Shown here piece by piece: positions 26,672 to 35,195 of a stretch of DNA of 64,000 nucleotides. The notes beneath the pieces are model-generated. The model saw only the letters and a list, made by a program, of their open reading frames with translations, searched no databases and was not told the DNA's origin. Origin of the DNA: an uncultured Bacteroidia bacterium. GTDB lineage: Bacteria > Bacteroidota > Bacteroidia > Bacteroidales > UBA932. Each line of letters opens with the position of its first letter. The first letter of the stretch is position 1. The DNA lies in NCBI GenBank assembly GCA_902785825.1, contig CACZZZ010000011.1, positions 1-64,000 on the forward strand. Direction: 5' to 3'. The translations under genes were made by a program, and so were the position numbers.

Positions 26672-27619
26672 TTATCTATAATTATCCAATCCTTTTTCAA
26701 GCATTGACCTGACGGCCGAGCGAACACTCTCCGGCTCAAGCACCTCGACCCTTCCGGCCAGACGGCAGAACTCCATGAGCAGATTCTCGTCAGGGATCAG
26801 TCTCAGACGGAATATCCTGCCTCCGCCTTCCGCCGGGCCTTCCTCCTTTTGCGACCTGTGAAGCGGCAGGTCCCGTAGATAGCGGGCCTCCTCGTCGGTC
26901 GCCTTCAGGCGCACTGTCTCACTTTTCTGGCCCTCTTTAGGGAAAAATATTCCGAAACTGTCGTGGAACAGGGCATCGACATCGAACCCTCTCGGCATCT
27001 TGAATGTCTTGTCCATCTCCTTGAGCGACACGATCCTGTCGAGCCCGTAAACTCGCCAGGCGCTCATGTCGTTATTGGGGACGACCGTGCCGTCCTTTAT
27101 GGCCCTTTCCCGGCAATATGCCACAAGATACCAACGTCTCTCATGCTCCTTGACGGCGAAAGGCTGGATGTGTAGGGTGTCTGTCTGGGGTGAGTTGTAT
27201 TTCCCGTATTCAATCTCAAGCTCCCTCCCGTCTTCCATGGCCTGCATTATTGAGGTCAGGTAAATCTGTCCCGATGGGACATCCTCGACGCTGACCCTCC
27301 CGGAGAGTCTCTCTTTACCGAGAGTGAGGAGGTTGCTGACTGTGAAGGTGTTGACCAGCCAGCCGACACTCTTGTCGTTGTCCATGACTTCGTCGCTATA
27401 AGGTATTGAGTACCTGTTAGTTCCTCTGTCGCAGACGATGTCAATCCCAAAGATCTCGGCTATGGCCAGGCGGTGGTTGTTGAATGTCCTCCTGGAATAT
27501 GGCTGGTCGTACCGGCGCTCGTACTTGTCCGAAATATCGCGGAGCGTGAGACCCCGCTCCCCGGAAGCGGAGAGCGTCTGGATCAGCCAGATATATTTTC
27601 CAATAAGCTCGGAGACCAT
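26672..27619 (-). CDS. WYL-domain transcriptional regulator
   Basis: 315 aa. The N-terminus is a winged-helix/HTH region (TLRDISDKYERRYDQPYSRR). The WYL domain lies mid-protein (ERRWYLVAYCRE) with the WCX-type C-terminal extension (FRLRLIPDENLLMEFCRLAG). WYL proteins sense ligands, often nucleic-acid-related, and repress or activate neighbouring genes. It is the first gene of the unit with the S9 peptidase and the outer-membrane barrel, which it probably controls. Confidence 0.88.
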   Translation of the reverse strand: MVSELIGKYIWLIQTLSASGERGLTLRDISDKYERRYDQPYSRRTFNNHRLAIAEIFGIDIVCDRGTNRYSIPYSDEVMDNDKSVGWLVNTFTVSNLLTLGKERLSGRVSVEDVPSGQIYLTSIMQAMEDGRELEIEYGKYNSPQTDTLHIQPFAVKEHERRWYLVAYCRERAIKDGTVVPNNDMSAWRVYGLDRIVSLKEMDKTFKMPRGFDVDALFHDSFGIFFPKEGQKSETVRLKATDEEARYLRDLPLHRSQKEEGPAEGGGRIFRLRLIPDENLLMEFCRLAGRVEVLEPESVRSAVRSMLEKGLDNYR

Positions 27620-27628
27620 GAATCTGTT

Positions 27629-28231
27629 CTACTCGTTCAGGCTTGGTATCTGGACCGCCGGCCATCCGTAGTCCTTGTAGTACTTCACGGCCAGGTTGTT
27701 CTTTTTGACGAATCTCGCTATAGCCGACTTCCGTATTTCCTCACGGGCCTCGTTGTCGGAATATGCTTTCTGGAATTCCTCGAACCTGTCGCCGAAAATG
27801 GCTTTGGCTGTCGGCAGGTATTCACTACCGTCGCCAACCGCATCGAATCCGGCCACGGAAAACTGTCCTTCGGAGTCCTTTTTGATATGCATCTTTCCCG
27901 CATGGTTGCCGCCTGAGACGAATAACAGGCTATCGCCAGAGACATTGAAGTCCTCTACCCAGAAGTCACCCCAGACCTGGATATCTTCCGCTGAGCTGTC
28001 ATCAATAGAACAGTAATCAGAATACGGGATGGTGACTTCGCCGGTGGCATATCCTTTCCCGATAACATCGGTCAGGTACTTGCTGATGGCTCCGTGATAC
28101 TGATCAGTGACTGATTCGGAAACTGGTTCGGTGGATGATTCAGCGACGTTGTTTTTCTGCCTGTTCCCACAGGAAGTGAAAAGAATGCCCAGTAGAGCCA
28201 TTGGCAGCAGAATTCTGGTCAAGAGTCTCAT
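27629..28231 (-). CDS. Small hypothetical lipoprotein
   Basis: 200 aa from the ATG at 28231, where the lipoprotein signal begins (MRLLTRILLPMALLGILFTSC, Cys21). A Ser/Glu-rich linker follows, then a compact domain containing YCSIDDSSAEDIQVWGDFW and DSLLFVSGGNHAGKMHIKK. I do not recognise the family; the pattern is that of small Bacteroidales envelope proteins. It follows the DUF362 gene by 19 bp on the same strand and lies 9 bp before the WYL gene, so read-through into the WYL operon is possible. Confidence 0.7.
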   Translation of the reverse strand: MRLLTRILLPMALLGILFTSCGNRQKNNVAESSTEPVSESVTDQYHGAISKYLTDVIGKGYATGEVTIPYSDYCSIDDSSAEDIQVWGDFWVEDFNVSGDSLLFVSGGNHAGKMHIKKDSEGQFSVAGFDAVGDGSEYLPTAKAIFGDRFEEFQKAYSDNEAREEIRKSAIARFVKKNNLAVKYYKDYGWPAVQIPSLNE

Positions 28232-28250
28232 GTCAATGATGAAATGTCGG

Positions 28251-29252
28251 TTATCGCTTGTCAATGTTTTTCAGCATGTATTTTCTTCCGCCAAGGCCTA
28301 TTTTCTCGGCATGTTCGAGGATGTGGAGGCCATGCTGGCGGTTGATCCTTTGCTGGAGAGGGGAGGCTGTGTCTCCTTCAGTGTCCTTGTGGTTGAAAAC
28401 CAAATCGATGCAAGCCTGGTCCAGGGCCACGGGATCCGTAGATGCGAGGATGCCGATGTCTTTCATGCGAGGCTTGTCTGGATTGCCATCGCAGTCGCAG
28501 TCCACCGACATGTTGTTCATCACATCGATGTAAACGATATTCCTGCCATCAGCTTTGAAATAGTCATGGACAGCCTGCGCCGCGGCGGCCATAGACTCGA
28601 GGAATCCGTCCTGATCGTCATCCAGCCACTTTGTTGTGGTACGCCCGGCTGAATGGATGTAAAGCTTTCCGGCGGAAGAGGCGAAACCGATGCTCTGGTT
28701 TTTCAGGACTCCACCGAATCCACCCATCGCATGGCCTTTGAAATGGGCGAGATTGATAACGAAGTCATAGTTCTTTATATGGCTTCCGACTATGTCGTAT
28801 TGGATGTGTGACTTGTCCTTCACCGGGATCTGGATGTCTTCCTCAGCGTCCATTATGTCCACGGGGGCAACAGCCTCGAAGCCGCGTTCCTTGATGGCCT
28901 TGCGGTGAGCCTCAGTGGTAGCCCTGCTGCCTCCATAGGCTGTGTTGCACTCCACAAGCGTCCCGTTCACCTCATGGACAAGATCAGCGATCAGCTCGGG
29001 ACGGAGGTGGTTGCTCTTTGAAGACTCTCCGGTTGATATCTTGACAGCAACCCTGCCTTCAGGTTTCACTCCCAAAGCCTTGTATATTTCGACGAGTCCT
29101 TTTGGGCTTATGTCGGACGTGAAATAGACAGTCGCACCTTCTTTCGAGTCTTCGAATCCGGTGTTTACTTGCTGTACATTCTTGGTGCCGGAACAGGAGC
29201 AAATCAGGATCGCGACGGAAATAAGTGAGAATAAAAAGGTTCTGCGTCTCAT
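28251..29252 (-). CDS. DUF362 domain lipoprotein
   Basis: 333 aa. The signal ends in ILICSC, so the protein is predicted to be lipidated and exported. The rest is a DUF362 domain: VAVKISTGESSKSNHLRPEL, then VECNTAYGGSRATTEAHRKA, INLAHFKGHAMGGFGGVLKN and DPVALDQACIDLV. DUF362 proteins are usually cytoplasmic and often carry ferredoxin motifs; this one has none, only a CDCDGNPDKP segment. Function is unknown. A TAAATTTG -7 box lies 30 bp upstream. Confidence 0.82.
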   Translation of the reverse strand: MRRRTFLFSLISVAILICSCSGTKNVQQVNTGFEDSKEGATVYFTSDISPKGLVEIYKALGVKPEGRVAVKISTGESSKSNHLRPELIADLVHEVNGTLVECNTAYGGSRATTEAHRKAIKERGFEAVAPVDIMDAEEDIQIPVKDKSHIQYDIVGSHIKNYDFVINLAHFKGHAMGGFGGVLKNQSIGFASSAGKLYIHSAGRTTTKWLDDDQDGFLESMAAAAQAVHDYFKADGRNIVYIDVMNNMSVDCDCDGNPDKPRMKDIGILASTDPVALDQACIDLVFNHKDTEGDTASPLQQRINRQHGLHILEHAEKIGLGGRKYMLKNIDKR

Positions 29253-29281
29253 TGTTGTTGGGGTTGTTTTGTGATTATCCG

Positions 29282-29289
29282 CAAATTTA
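29282..29289 (-). promoter_or_regulatory. -7 box upstream of the DUF362 gene
   Basis: TAAATTTG on the minus strand matches TAnnTTTG, 30 bp before the ATG at 29252. The 120-bp divergent gap to the Na/Pi gene is AT-rich. No matching -33 element is convincing. Confidence 0.4.
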
Positions 29290-29372
29290 GTTAAAAATAT
29301 CGAAGGATAAATTGTTGATAAAAAAAACGCTCACCGCTTTATATTAAACCTAAAAGCATGTAAATTCGCGAT

Positions 29373-31322
29373 ATGATCATGACTATATTCAAGCTGCTCG
29401 GCTCGATCGCCCTCCTTATGTATGGAATGAAGGTGATGAGCGAGGCCCTGCAGAAGATGGCCGGCCCCGGCCTTCGCCACATCCTCGGGGCGATGACTAC
29501 CAACCGTTTCACCGGAGTGCTGACTGGAATGCTCGTCTGTGTGGCCGTGCAATCCTCCGCCGCGACAACCGTCATGACCGTGTCGTTCGTCAACGCGGCC
29601 CTCCTGACGCTATCCCAAGCGATCTCAGTCATAATGGGAGCGAATATCGGCACGACTCTGTCCGCTTGGATAATGTCCGCCGGCTTCTCGTTCAATATCA
29701 CGAATCTCGTGTGGCCGGTGTTCCTTGTGGCTGTGATCCTGATCAATTCAAGAAAGCATCGTTACCTCGGGGATTTCCTTTTCGGACTATCTTTCCTTTT
29801 CTTCGCGCTCGGCACCTTGAATGTGACCGGCAGGGAGATGGACCTGGCGCACAATGAAGGCGTAGTCAATTTCTTTGCGTCGTTTGACTCAGGCAGTTAT
29901 CTGACGATCCTGCTCTTCCTGGTGATAGGCGGCATCCTCACGGTCATCGCCCAGTCATCTGCCGCGTTGATGGCCATAACCATGGTCCTTTGCACCTCCG
30001 GGGTCCTCACAATCTACCAGGGCATCGCCCTTGTGATGGGTGAGAATATAGGTACGACCGTGACGGCCAATGTGGCGGCTCTCTCGGCCAACTCGCAGGC
30101 CCGCAGGGCGGCCCTTGCCCACCTTCTGTTCAATGTGTTCGGAGTCCTTTGGGTACTGTGCCTTTTCTATCCTTTCGTCAACGCGGCCTGCTCGATTGTC
30201 GGGGTTGATCCTCATGCGGAGTCCCAGAGCGCGGCCAGGCTCTCGTTCGTGCTCGCCACCTTCCATACGATGTTCAACGTGACGAACACGGCTATCCTGA
30301 TCTGGTTCATTCCCCAGCTTGAGAAGATCGTGACATATCTGATTCCCCAGAAGACAGCCGACGAGGATTTCCGTCTCCAGTACATCCAGAGCGGTATCAT
30401 GAAGACCCCGGAAATCTCTGTCCTGCAGGCCCAGAAGGAGACCAGCCTCTTCGCTGAGAGGATGAGGCAGATGTTCGCCCTTGTACGGGAACTGTATGAT
30501 GAGAATGACGAGGCGGCCTTCGAGAAAAAGACCGCCAGGATCAGGGAGATGGAGCAGATGTCCGACCGTCTCGAGAGCGAGATCGGGAGTTATCTCGCAC
30601 AAGTCTCCACTGCCCATTTGAGCGACGAGACAAAGAGGAAGATCAGGGCCATGCTCCGTACTGTGAGTGAGCTTGAGAGTATTGGCGACAGCTGCCTCAA
30701 CCTCTCCCGCATGATCGAGCGGCGCCATAAGGAGAAGGAGCATTTTCTCCCCGAGCAGGAAGAGGGTATCTCGGCGATGTTCGATCTGTTGGACAAGGCT
30801 TTTGACAATATGGTGAAAGTGCTCGATGGTGAGGGAGATCCCGACATTTCCTGGACTGTTGAGAATGACATTGACTCGATGCGCGACAGGCTCCGTTCCC
30901 AGAACACCATCGATGTGGATTCCGGCAAGTATTCCTTCGCGTTGGGTACAATCTTCGTTGACATCGTGAGGGAGTGTGAGAAGTGCGGCGACTATGTGAT
31001 CAATGCCGTTGAGGCGAAGATGGGAAAGAGGGAGGACGCCGACAACTTCGGCGCCCTGGAAATCGACCACCAGCGCAAGACAGCGACTCTGTACGGTAAT
31101 CCGATCGACCTTTCCAAAACCGAGTTTGAACTTTTGAGCCTTCTCGTGTCGAACCCGGGAAGGGTTTTCTCAAAAGAGGAACTTCTGGAGTCCGTGTGGC
31201 CCAAGGATGAGCCCGCGGGGATAAAGGCCGTGGACAACGGTATCAAGGATATCCGCGCCAAGTTGGGCGACGTGGCTGGCCATATCACCTTGAAACCAGG
31301 TTTCGGTTATTATTTCGAATAA
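29373..31322 (+). CDS. Na/Pi cotransporter - PhoU-like - OmpR/PhoB winged-helix fusion
   Basis: 649 aa. The N-terminal half is a Na/Pi cotransporter (NptA/PF02690 type) with two inverted repeats carrying the substrate motifs QSSAATTVM (Q60-S62) and AQSSAALMAI (Q194-S196), and about eight to ten membrane segments to residue ~310. A PhoU-like helical domain follows at about 340-545. Residues ~559-649 are an added OmpR/PhoB-type winged helix: DLSKTEFELLSLL, NPGRVFSKEELLESVWP, the recognition helix around AVDNGIKDIRAKLGD, and the wing KPGFGYYFE. Ordinary family members end after PhoU. No phosphate two-component genes are adjacent. The frame is continuous with no sign of a broken junction. Predicted role: phosphate uptake plus direct DNA binding from the membrane. 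Confidence 0.9.
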   Translation: MIMTIFKLLGSIALLMYGMKVMSEALQKMAGPGLRHILGAMTTNRFTGVLTGMLVCVAVQSSAATTVMTVSFVNAALLTLSQAISVIMGANIGTTLSAWIMSAGFSFNITNLVWPVFLVAVILINSRKHRYLGDFLFGLSFLFFALGTLNVTGREMDLAHNEGVVNFFASFDSGSYLTILLFLVIGGILTVIAQSSAALMAITMVLCTSGVLTIYQGIALVMGENIGTTVTANVAALSANSQARRAALAHLLFNVFGVLWVLCLFYPFVNAACSIVGVDPHAESQSAARLSFVLATFHTMFNVTNTAILIWFIPQLEKIVTYLIPQKTADEDFRLQYIQSGIMKTPEISVLQAQKETSLFAERMRQMFALVRELYDENDEAAFEKKTARIREMEQMSDRLESEIGSYLAQVSTAHLSDETKRKIRAMLRTVSELESIGDSCLNLSRMIERRHKEKEHFLPEQEEGISAMFDLLDKAFDNMVKVLDGEGDPDISWTVENDIDSMRDRLRSQNTIDVDSGKYSFALGTIFVDIVRECEKCGDYVINAVEAKMGKREDADNFGALEIDHQRKTATLYGNPIDLSKTEFELLSLLVSNPGRVFSKEELLESVWPKDEPAGIKAVDNGIKDIRAKLGDVAGHITLKPGFGYYFE

Positions 31323-31342
31323 ACCATTAAACCGCATAATTA

Positions 31343-32848
31343 ATGTTCACTGAAGAAGATATCGCCCAGATTGAAGGGCGGGGTGCCAGCCTGGAGACTG
31401 TCCAAGCGCAGGTCGAGCGTTTCAAGAAAGGATTTCCCTGGATGAAAATTGTCGCTCCCGCGACACCCGGCAATGGAATCAAGGTTCTATCTGAAGAAGA
31501 TGCCCGGGAGTCGGTTGATTATTACCGGCGGGCCTCCTTCGAGGGTAGCTGCAAATTCGTGCCCGCATCAGGAGCCGCCTCAAGGATGTTCAAGGACATG
31601 TTTTCAGGGCTTGAGAAACTCAAGGCGGGTGAGGATCTTCCCGCTGACGCTCCGGGAGCGAAACTTGCCGCAAGGATAAAGGATTTCGCTTTCTACGACG
31701 AAGCCATATTCGGAGAACCGGATGACAGCAGGGCGTACAGGCTCAAGGCGCTGACCAATCTTTTGGGCGACGAGGGGCTCGCATACGGCTCCAAACCCAA
31801 AGGGGTACTGAAGTTCCACCGTTATCCCTCCGAGGTCAGGACTGCGATCGCAGAGCATCTCGTCGAGGCCCAGGAGTATATGCGTATTACTGATCCGTTC
31901 ACTGAGAAAGATGCCTGCAAACTTGTCATCACGATCTCCCCTGAGCATAGGGAACTTTTCGAAAAGGCTGTCTCTGAGGTGGTTCCGGAATATGAGAAGC
32001 GTTATGGAGTTCATTATGACATCACCTTCACCTATCAGGACAAAGCCACCGACACGATATCGGTCGATTTGGACGGGAATCCGTTCAGGACCTCAGAAGG
32101 TGAGCTTCTGTTCCGTCCCGCAGGGCATGGAGCCTTGATCCACAACTTGAACAAGGTTGAAGAGGAGTTGGTGTCAATAAAGAATATCGACAATGTTTCC
32201 CATGAGAAATATCTCGGTGAGACCTCTTTCTACAAGCAGGTCCTCATGGGTGAGGCTCTCAATTTGAGGGACGAGATAGTCTTGTTCATCAGAAGGCTGA
32301 ACGCCGCCCCTTCAGAAGAGATTTGCGATAAGATTGAGGATTTCCTCAGCACTGTCCTTTGTGTCAAGGTTCCCAAGATCAGCAACTTGGAAGAAAGAGT
32401 GGCATTGCTGCGTTCGAAGCTGAACCGTCCGATCCGGGTCTGCGGAATGGTACGTAACGAAGGTGAGCCTGGTGGTGGCCCGTATATCGTCGAGGGAAAA
32501 GATGGCTGCACATCATTGCAGATCCTGGAAAGTGTCCAGATCAACAAAGATGATCCGGAAGCCCTCGCGGCTATGGCTCACGCCACCCATTTCAATCCGG
32601 TTGACATTATCTGCCTGCTTAGGGACTGTAGGGGAAATAAGTTCGATCTCCTTTCCTATGTTGACCAGGAGGCCGGCTTCATCAGCCAGAAGAGTTATCA
32701 GGGTAGGGAACTCAAGGCACTCGAGCTGCCCGGACTATGGAATGGTGCGATGAGCGACTGGAACACCCTTTTCGTGGAGGTTCCGATCGAGACTTTCAAT
32801 CCTGTCAAAGTGGTTCTGGACCTGCTGCGTCCGGCGCACCAGGGTTAA
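31343..32848 (+). CDS. DUF4301 family protein
   Basis: 501 aa cytoplasmic protein. The family N-terminus FTEEDIAQIEGRGASLETV and the FVPASGAASRMFKDMF block match DUF4301, a family largely of Bacteroidota with no established biochemistry. Later conserved segments include KGVLKFHRYPSEVRTAIAEH and GGPYIVEGKDG. The segment FRPAGHGALIHNLN resembles sugar-nucleotide or uridylyl-type chemistry, but that is only an impression. It starts 20 bp after the transporter-regulator gene and could be co-transcribed with it. Confidence 0.85.
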   Translation: MFTEEDIAQIEGRGASLETVQAQVERFKKGFPWMKIVAPATPGNGIKVLSEEDARESVDYYRRASFEGSCKFVPASGAASRMFKDMFSGLEKLKAGEDLPADAPGAKLAARIKDFAFYDEAIFGEPDDSRAYRLKALTNLLGDEGLAYGSKPKGVLKFHRYPSEVRTAIAEHLVEAQEYMRITDPFTEKDACKLVITISPEHRELFEKAVSEVVPEYEKRYGVHYDITFTYQDKATDTISVDLDGNPFRTSEGELLFRPAGHGALIHNLNKVEEELVSIKNIDNVSHEKYLGETSFYKQVLMGEALNLRDEIVLFIRRLNAAPSEEICDKIEDFLSTVLCVKVPKISNLEERVALLRSKLNRPIRVCGMVRNEGEPGGGPYIVEGKDGCTSLQILESVQINKDDPEALAAMAHATHFNPVDIICLLRDCRGNKFDLLSYVDQEAGFISQKSYQGRELKALELPGLWNGAMSDWNTLFVEVPIETFNPVKVVLDLLRPAHQG

Positions 32849-32853
32849 GGGGC

Positions 32854-33537
32854 TCAGAACAAGCCTTTAATAAGGAACCATAGTACCGGCACGAGGAGTG
32901 CCGGTAGATAATTCAGTGTCTTGCAGTCTTTTATCTCGAGAATAGACAAGCCCGAGGAAATAATCAGCACACCTCCCACTATAGCAAGCTCGTTGACAAG
33001 CGTACCCTGAAGAAGGGGACTCGAGGCGGCGAGGGTCGCTATGAGGTAGAACATGCCCTGCCAGAGAAACAGGATCGGAGCCGCCAGAATAATGCCGATT
33101 CCATAAGTCGTGGCGAACACCATCGATGTCACAAGATCCAGAGTGGAGTTTGTGAAAAGGAACGTGTTGTCTCCCTGTAAAGCGCTCAGCACAGGTCCCA
33201 CTATAGAGAATGTGCCGACGCAGAATAGAAGGCATGCCGAGATCAGCCCGCTAGCGAAAGACTCGCCTCCGAATCTCGAGACCAGCCGCTTTGTCCTACC
33301 GTCGATGTCCAGGGCGGTCCCGACGACTCCGCCGATAGCGAGGCTCAGGATGCAAAGCACGGGGAACTCGCTTTTGGGCATATTCTGGACGAACGAGTTT
33401 GCGCCGAGGGCAAGGGATGCCAGTCCCATTGCGTTGAACAGCGTTTTCCGGTACTTTTCGCCGAGCCCTTTGCGGAAAAGGGTTCCGACCAAGGTGCCGG
33501 TTATTATGCAGGCTGTATTGACTATTGTTCCTATCAT
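32854..33537 (-). CDS. DUF554 (YqgA-like) inner-membrane protein
   Basis: 227 aa, wholly hydrophobic, with about six to seven membrane segments. The family start MIGTIVNTACIITGTLVGTL and the block GLASLALGANSFVQNM identify DUF554/YqgA, a putative transporter family of unknown substrate. It is convergent with the DUF4301 gene (5-bp gap). A perfect 9-bp hairpin (TACCGGCAC/GTGCCGGTA, 32884-32906) lies inside its 3' coding end. Confidence 0.88.
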   Translation of the reverse strand: MIGTIVNTACIITGTLVGTLFRKGLGEKYRKTLFNAMGLASLALGANSFVQNMPKSEFPVLCILSLAIGGVVGTALDIDGRTKRLVSRFGGESFASGLISACLLFCVGTFSIVGPVLSALQGDNTFLFTNSTLDLVTSMVFATTYGIGIILAAPILFLWQGMFYLIATLAASSPLLQGTLVNELAIVGGVLIISSGLSILEIKDCKTLNYLPALLVPVLWFLIKGLF

Positions 33538-33562
33538 GAGAGCAATATAGCGATTTTATCGC

Positions 33563-35185
33563 TTATTCAGGCATCCTGTACCTTTCGCCGCTGTCCCGGA
33601 CCATGGCGTCGTAGAAGTCCTGGCTATATCCTCCAGGCTGGTCGTTATACTTGACTACCAACTCCTTCCAGAGCTTGTCCCAGCGGGACATCATCTTGCC
33701 GGTGTAGGCGGCGGTTTTCGAGGTCAGGAACGAGATCCTGTCCAGGGGAGTCATCCCTTCCACCATCGAGGCAACCTCATCCTGCTCTGAGGCATAGAAG
33801 TCCTCAAGTTCCTTTTGCGCTGCCCGGAGGTCTCCGATCATTGCGTTGTACCTTGGATAAATGAAATTGGAGACCATGTTGCACATCCAGTAAGCCCCAT
33901 CGAGGTTGAACACGTCGCTCTTGTTGTTCTCTGCCCTGAAAGCTACGGGAATCTCCCTCTCACAGCAATACACGGGGACGTAAGCGACCATGTCCGCGTC
34001 GTCACAGTTAAACCACATCAACCCTCCGACCTCATCCGGAAGCCATCCCCTCAGTTGGGAGATCATGGTGAATCCTGCTTGAGGGGAAGCTATTGGCCTC
34101 TCCCTGAAGTATTTCTGTCCGCCTGACTCGAAAGTTTTCGCCCTTGGCCTGATCGGCATTCCCCACGGCCCGGCACCGAGATCCTTGGTCATGTCCAGGG
34201 GAGTTCCCTCGTAATGATCACGCATGTCGCTCATAACATCCCTGACAGAGAGTTTCGAGTCGGGTTTGATCCAAAGCGGGAGATGATCGATCTGATCGAA
34301 CTTGCCGTCCAGGTAGGGGAGATATTTGTCCATCTCGGCCGGGTCGGTGTGATGCCTGAAGAAACTCCAGACACGGGCGTCGCACTGCCTGACTCCGAGG
34401 AAAGAAATAGGGCAGTATGCGTCCCTAAAACTGAAATCGGCGTCCTTTCCGGAGAAAAACCCCATCTCCCGGGCGAAGGAAACGACATCGCTTGAATAGA
34501 TACTCTGTCCCTCGACTTCTTGGTAGAGAGAATCCTTCCGAACTTTGGCTACTTGGGGGAACTGCCTGATCCTGCTGATGTTGGCATGTGCGCTCACGCA
34601 GTCGTCAGGGATCCTGACGGCGACCCAGACCGCTCCTTTGCGGCCTGGCCCTTTGCCGACGATCTCCATGATCCAAGCCTCTTCCGTGTCGCATACGGTG
34701 AAAGTCTCTCCCTTGTCGTTGTAGCCGTAAGTGTCCATCAACTCTCCCATGGTCCGGATCGCTTCCCTGGCTGAAGAACAGCGCTGGAGCGCTAGCTGGA
34801 TGACATTGTCGTAGGCGAGGATACCCTCAGGATTGACAAGTTCCGGGCGTCCCCCGAAAGTGGTCTCGACGATGCAGAGCTGTTTCTCGTTGATGTAGCC
34901 GATGACGTTGTAGGTGTATTCCACCTGATCCACATATCCCTTTATCTCAGCCGGGTGCCAGAAAGAACGAATGGGAATTCTCTCACCGGCGGCGTGCCTT
35001 CCGGCGGGGGAGTGGGTGAGCCATCCGGAGTAGCCGAAGGTGTCGCAATTGTAAGTGCATATCACAGATCCGTCCGCAGAGGCGGCTTTCCCTACTATAA
35101 TGTTCGTGCAAGCCTCTCCCTTTGGGGTGAAGACAAGGGCAAGAACCAATGTCAGGATGACTTTGGATAAAGGGAAATGATTCAT
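33563..35185 (-). CDS. C69 family dipeptidase
   Basis: 540 aa from the ATG at 35185, where the signal peptide begins. The Ntn-hydrolase nucleophile is Cys26 in ACTNIIVGKAASADGS, exposed when the signal peptide is removed, as in other exported Bacteroidota C69 enzymes. Family blocks include NVIGYINEKQLCIVETTFGG, EAWIMEIVGKGPGRKGAVW and DMTKDLGAGPWGMP. It is predicted to cleave dipeptides in the periplasm or at the surface. It is third in a minus-strand run MATE - DUF3737 - C69, 10 bp after the DUF3737 stop. Confidence 0.88.
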   Translation of the reverse strand: MNHFPLSKVILTLVLALVFTPKGEACTNIIVGKAASADGSVICTYNCDTFGYSGWLTHSPAGRHAAGERIPIRSFWHPAEIKGYVDQVEYTYNVIGYINEKQLCIVETTFGGRPELVNPEGILAYDNVIQLALQRCSSAREAIRTMGELMDTYGYNDKGETFTVCDTEEAWIMEIVGKGPGRKGAVWVAVRIPDDCVSAHANISRIRQFPQVAKVRKDSLYQEVEGQSIYSSDVVSFAREMGFFSGKDADFSFRDAYCPISFLGVRQCDARVWSFFRHHTDPAEMDKYLPYLDGKFDQIDHLPLWIKPDSKLSVRDVMSDMRDHYEGTPLDMTKDLGAGPWGMPIRPRAKTFESGGQKYFRERPIASPQAGFTMISQLRGWLPDEVGGLMWFNCDDADMVAYVPVYCCEREIPVAFRAENNKSDVFNLDGAYWMCNMVSNFIYPRYNAMIGDLRAAQKELEDFYASEQDEVASMVEGMTPLDRISFLTSKTAAYTGKMMSRWDKLWKELVVKYNDQPGGYSQDFYDAMVRDSGERYRMPE

Positions 35186-35195
35186 ATTCAGGGGC

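Noticed and set aside
29955..31070. A 371-codon open frame opposite the Na/Pi cotransporter
   Set aside because: Antisense shadow of a GC-rich gene; the plus strand has continuous, recognisable domains.
32884..32906. Perfect 9-bp hairpin as terminator for the DUF4301 gene
   Set aside because: It lies inside the DUF554 coding region and has no T-run; it is probably a by-product of codons, though it could slow polymerase.
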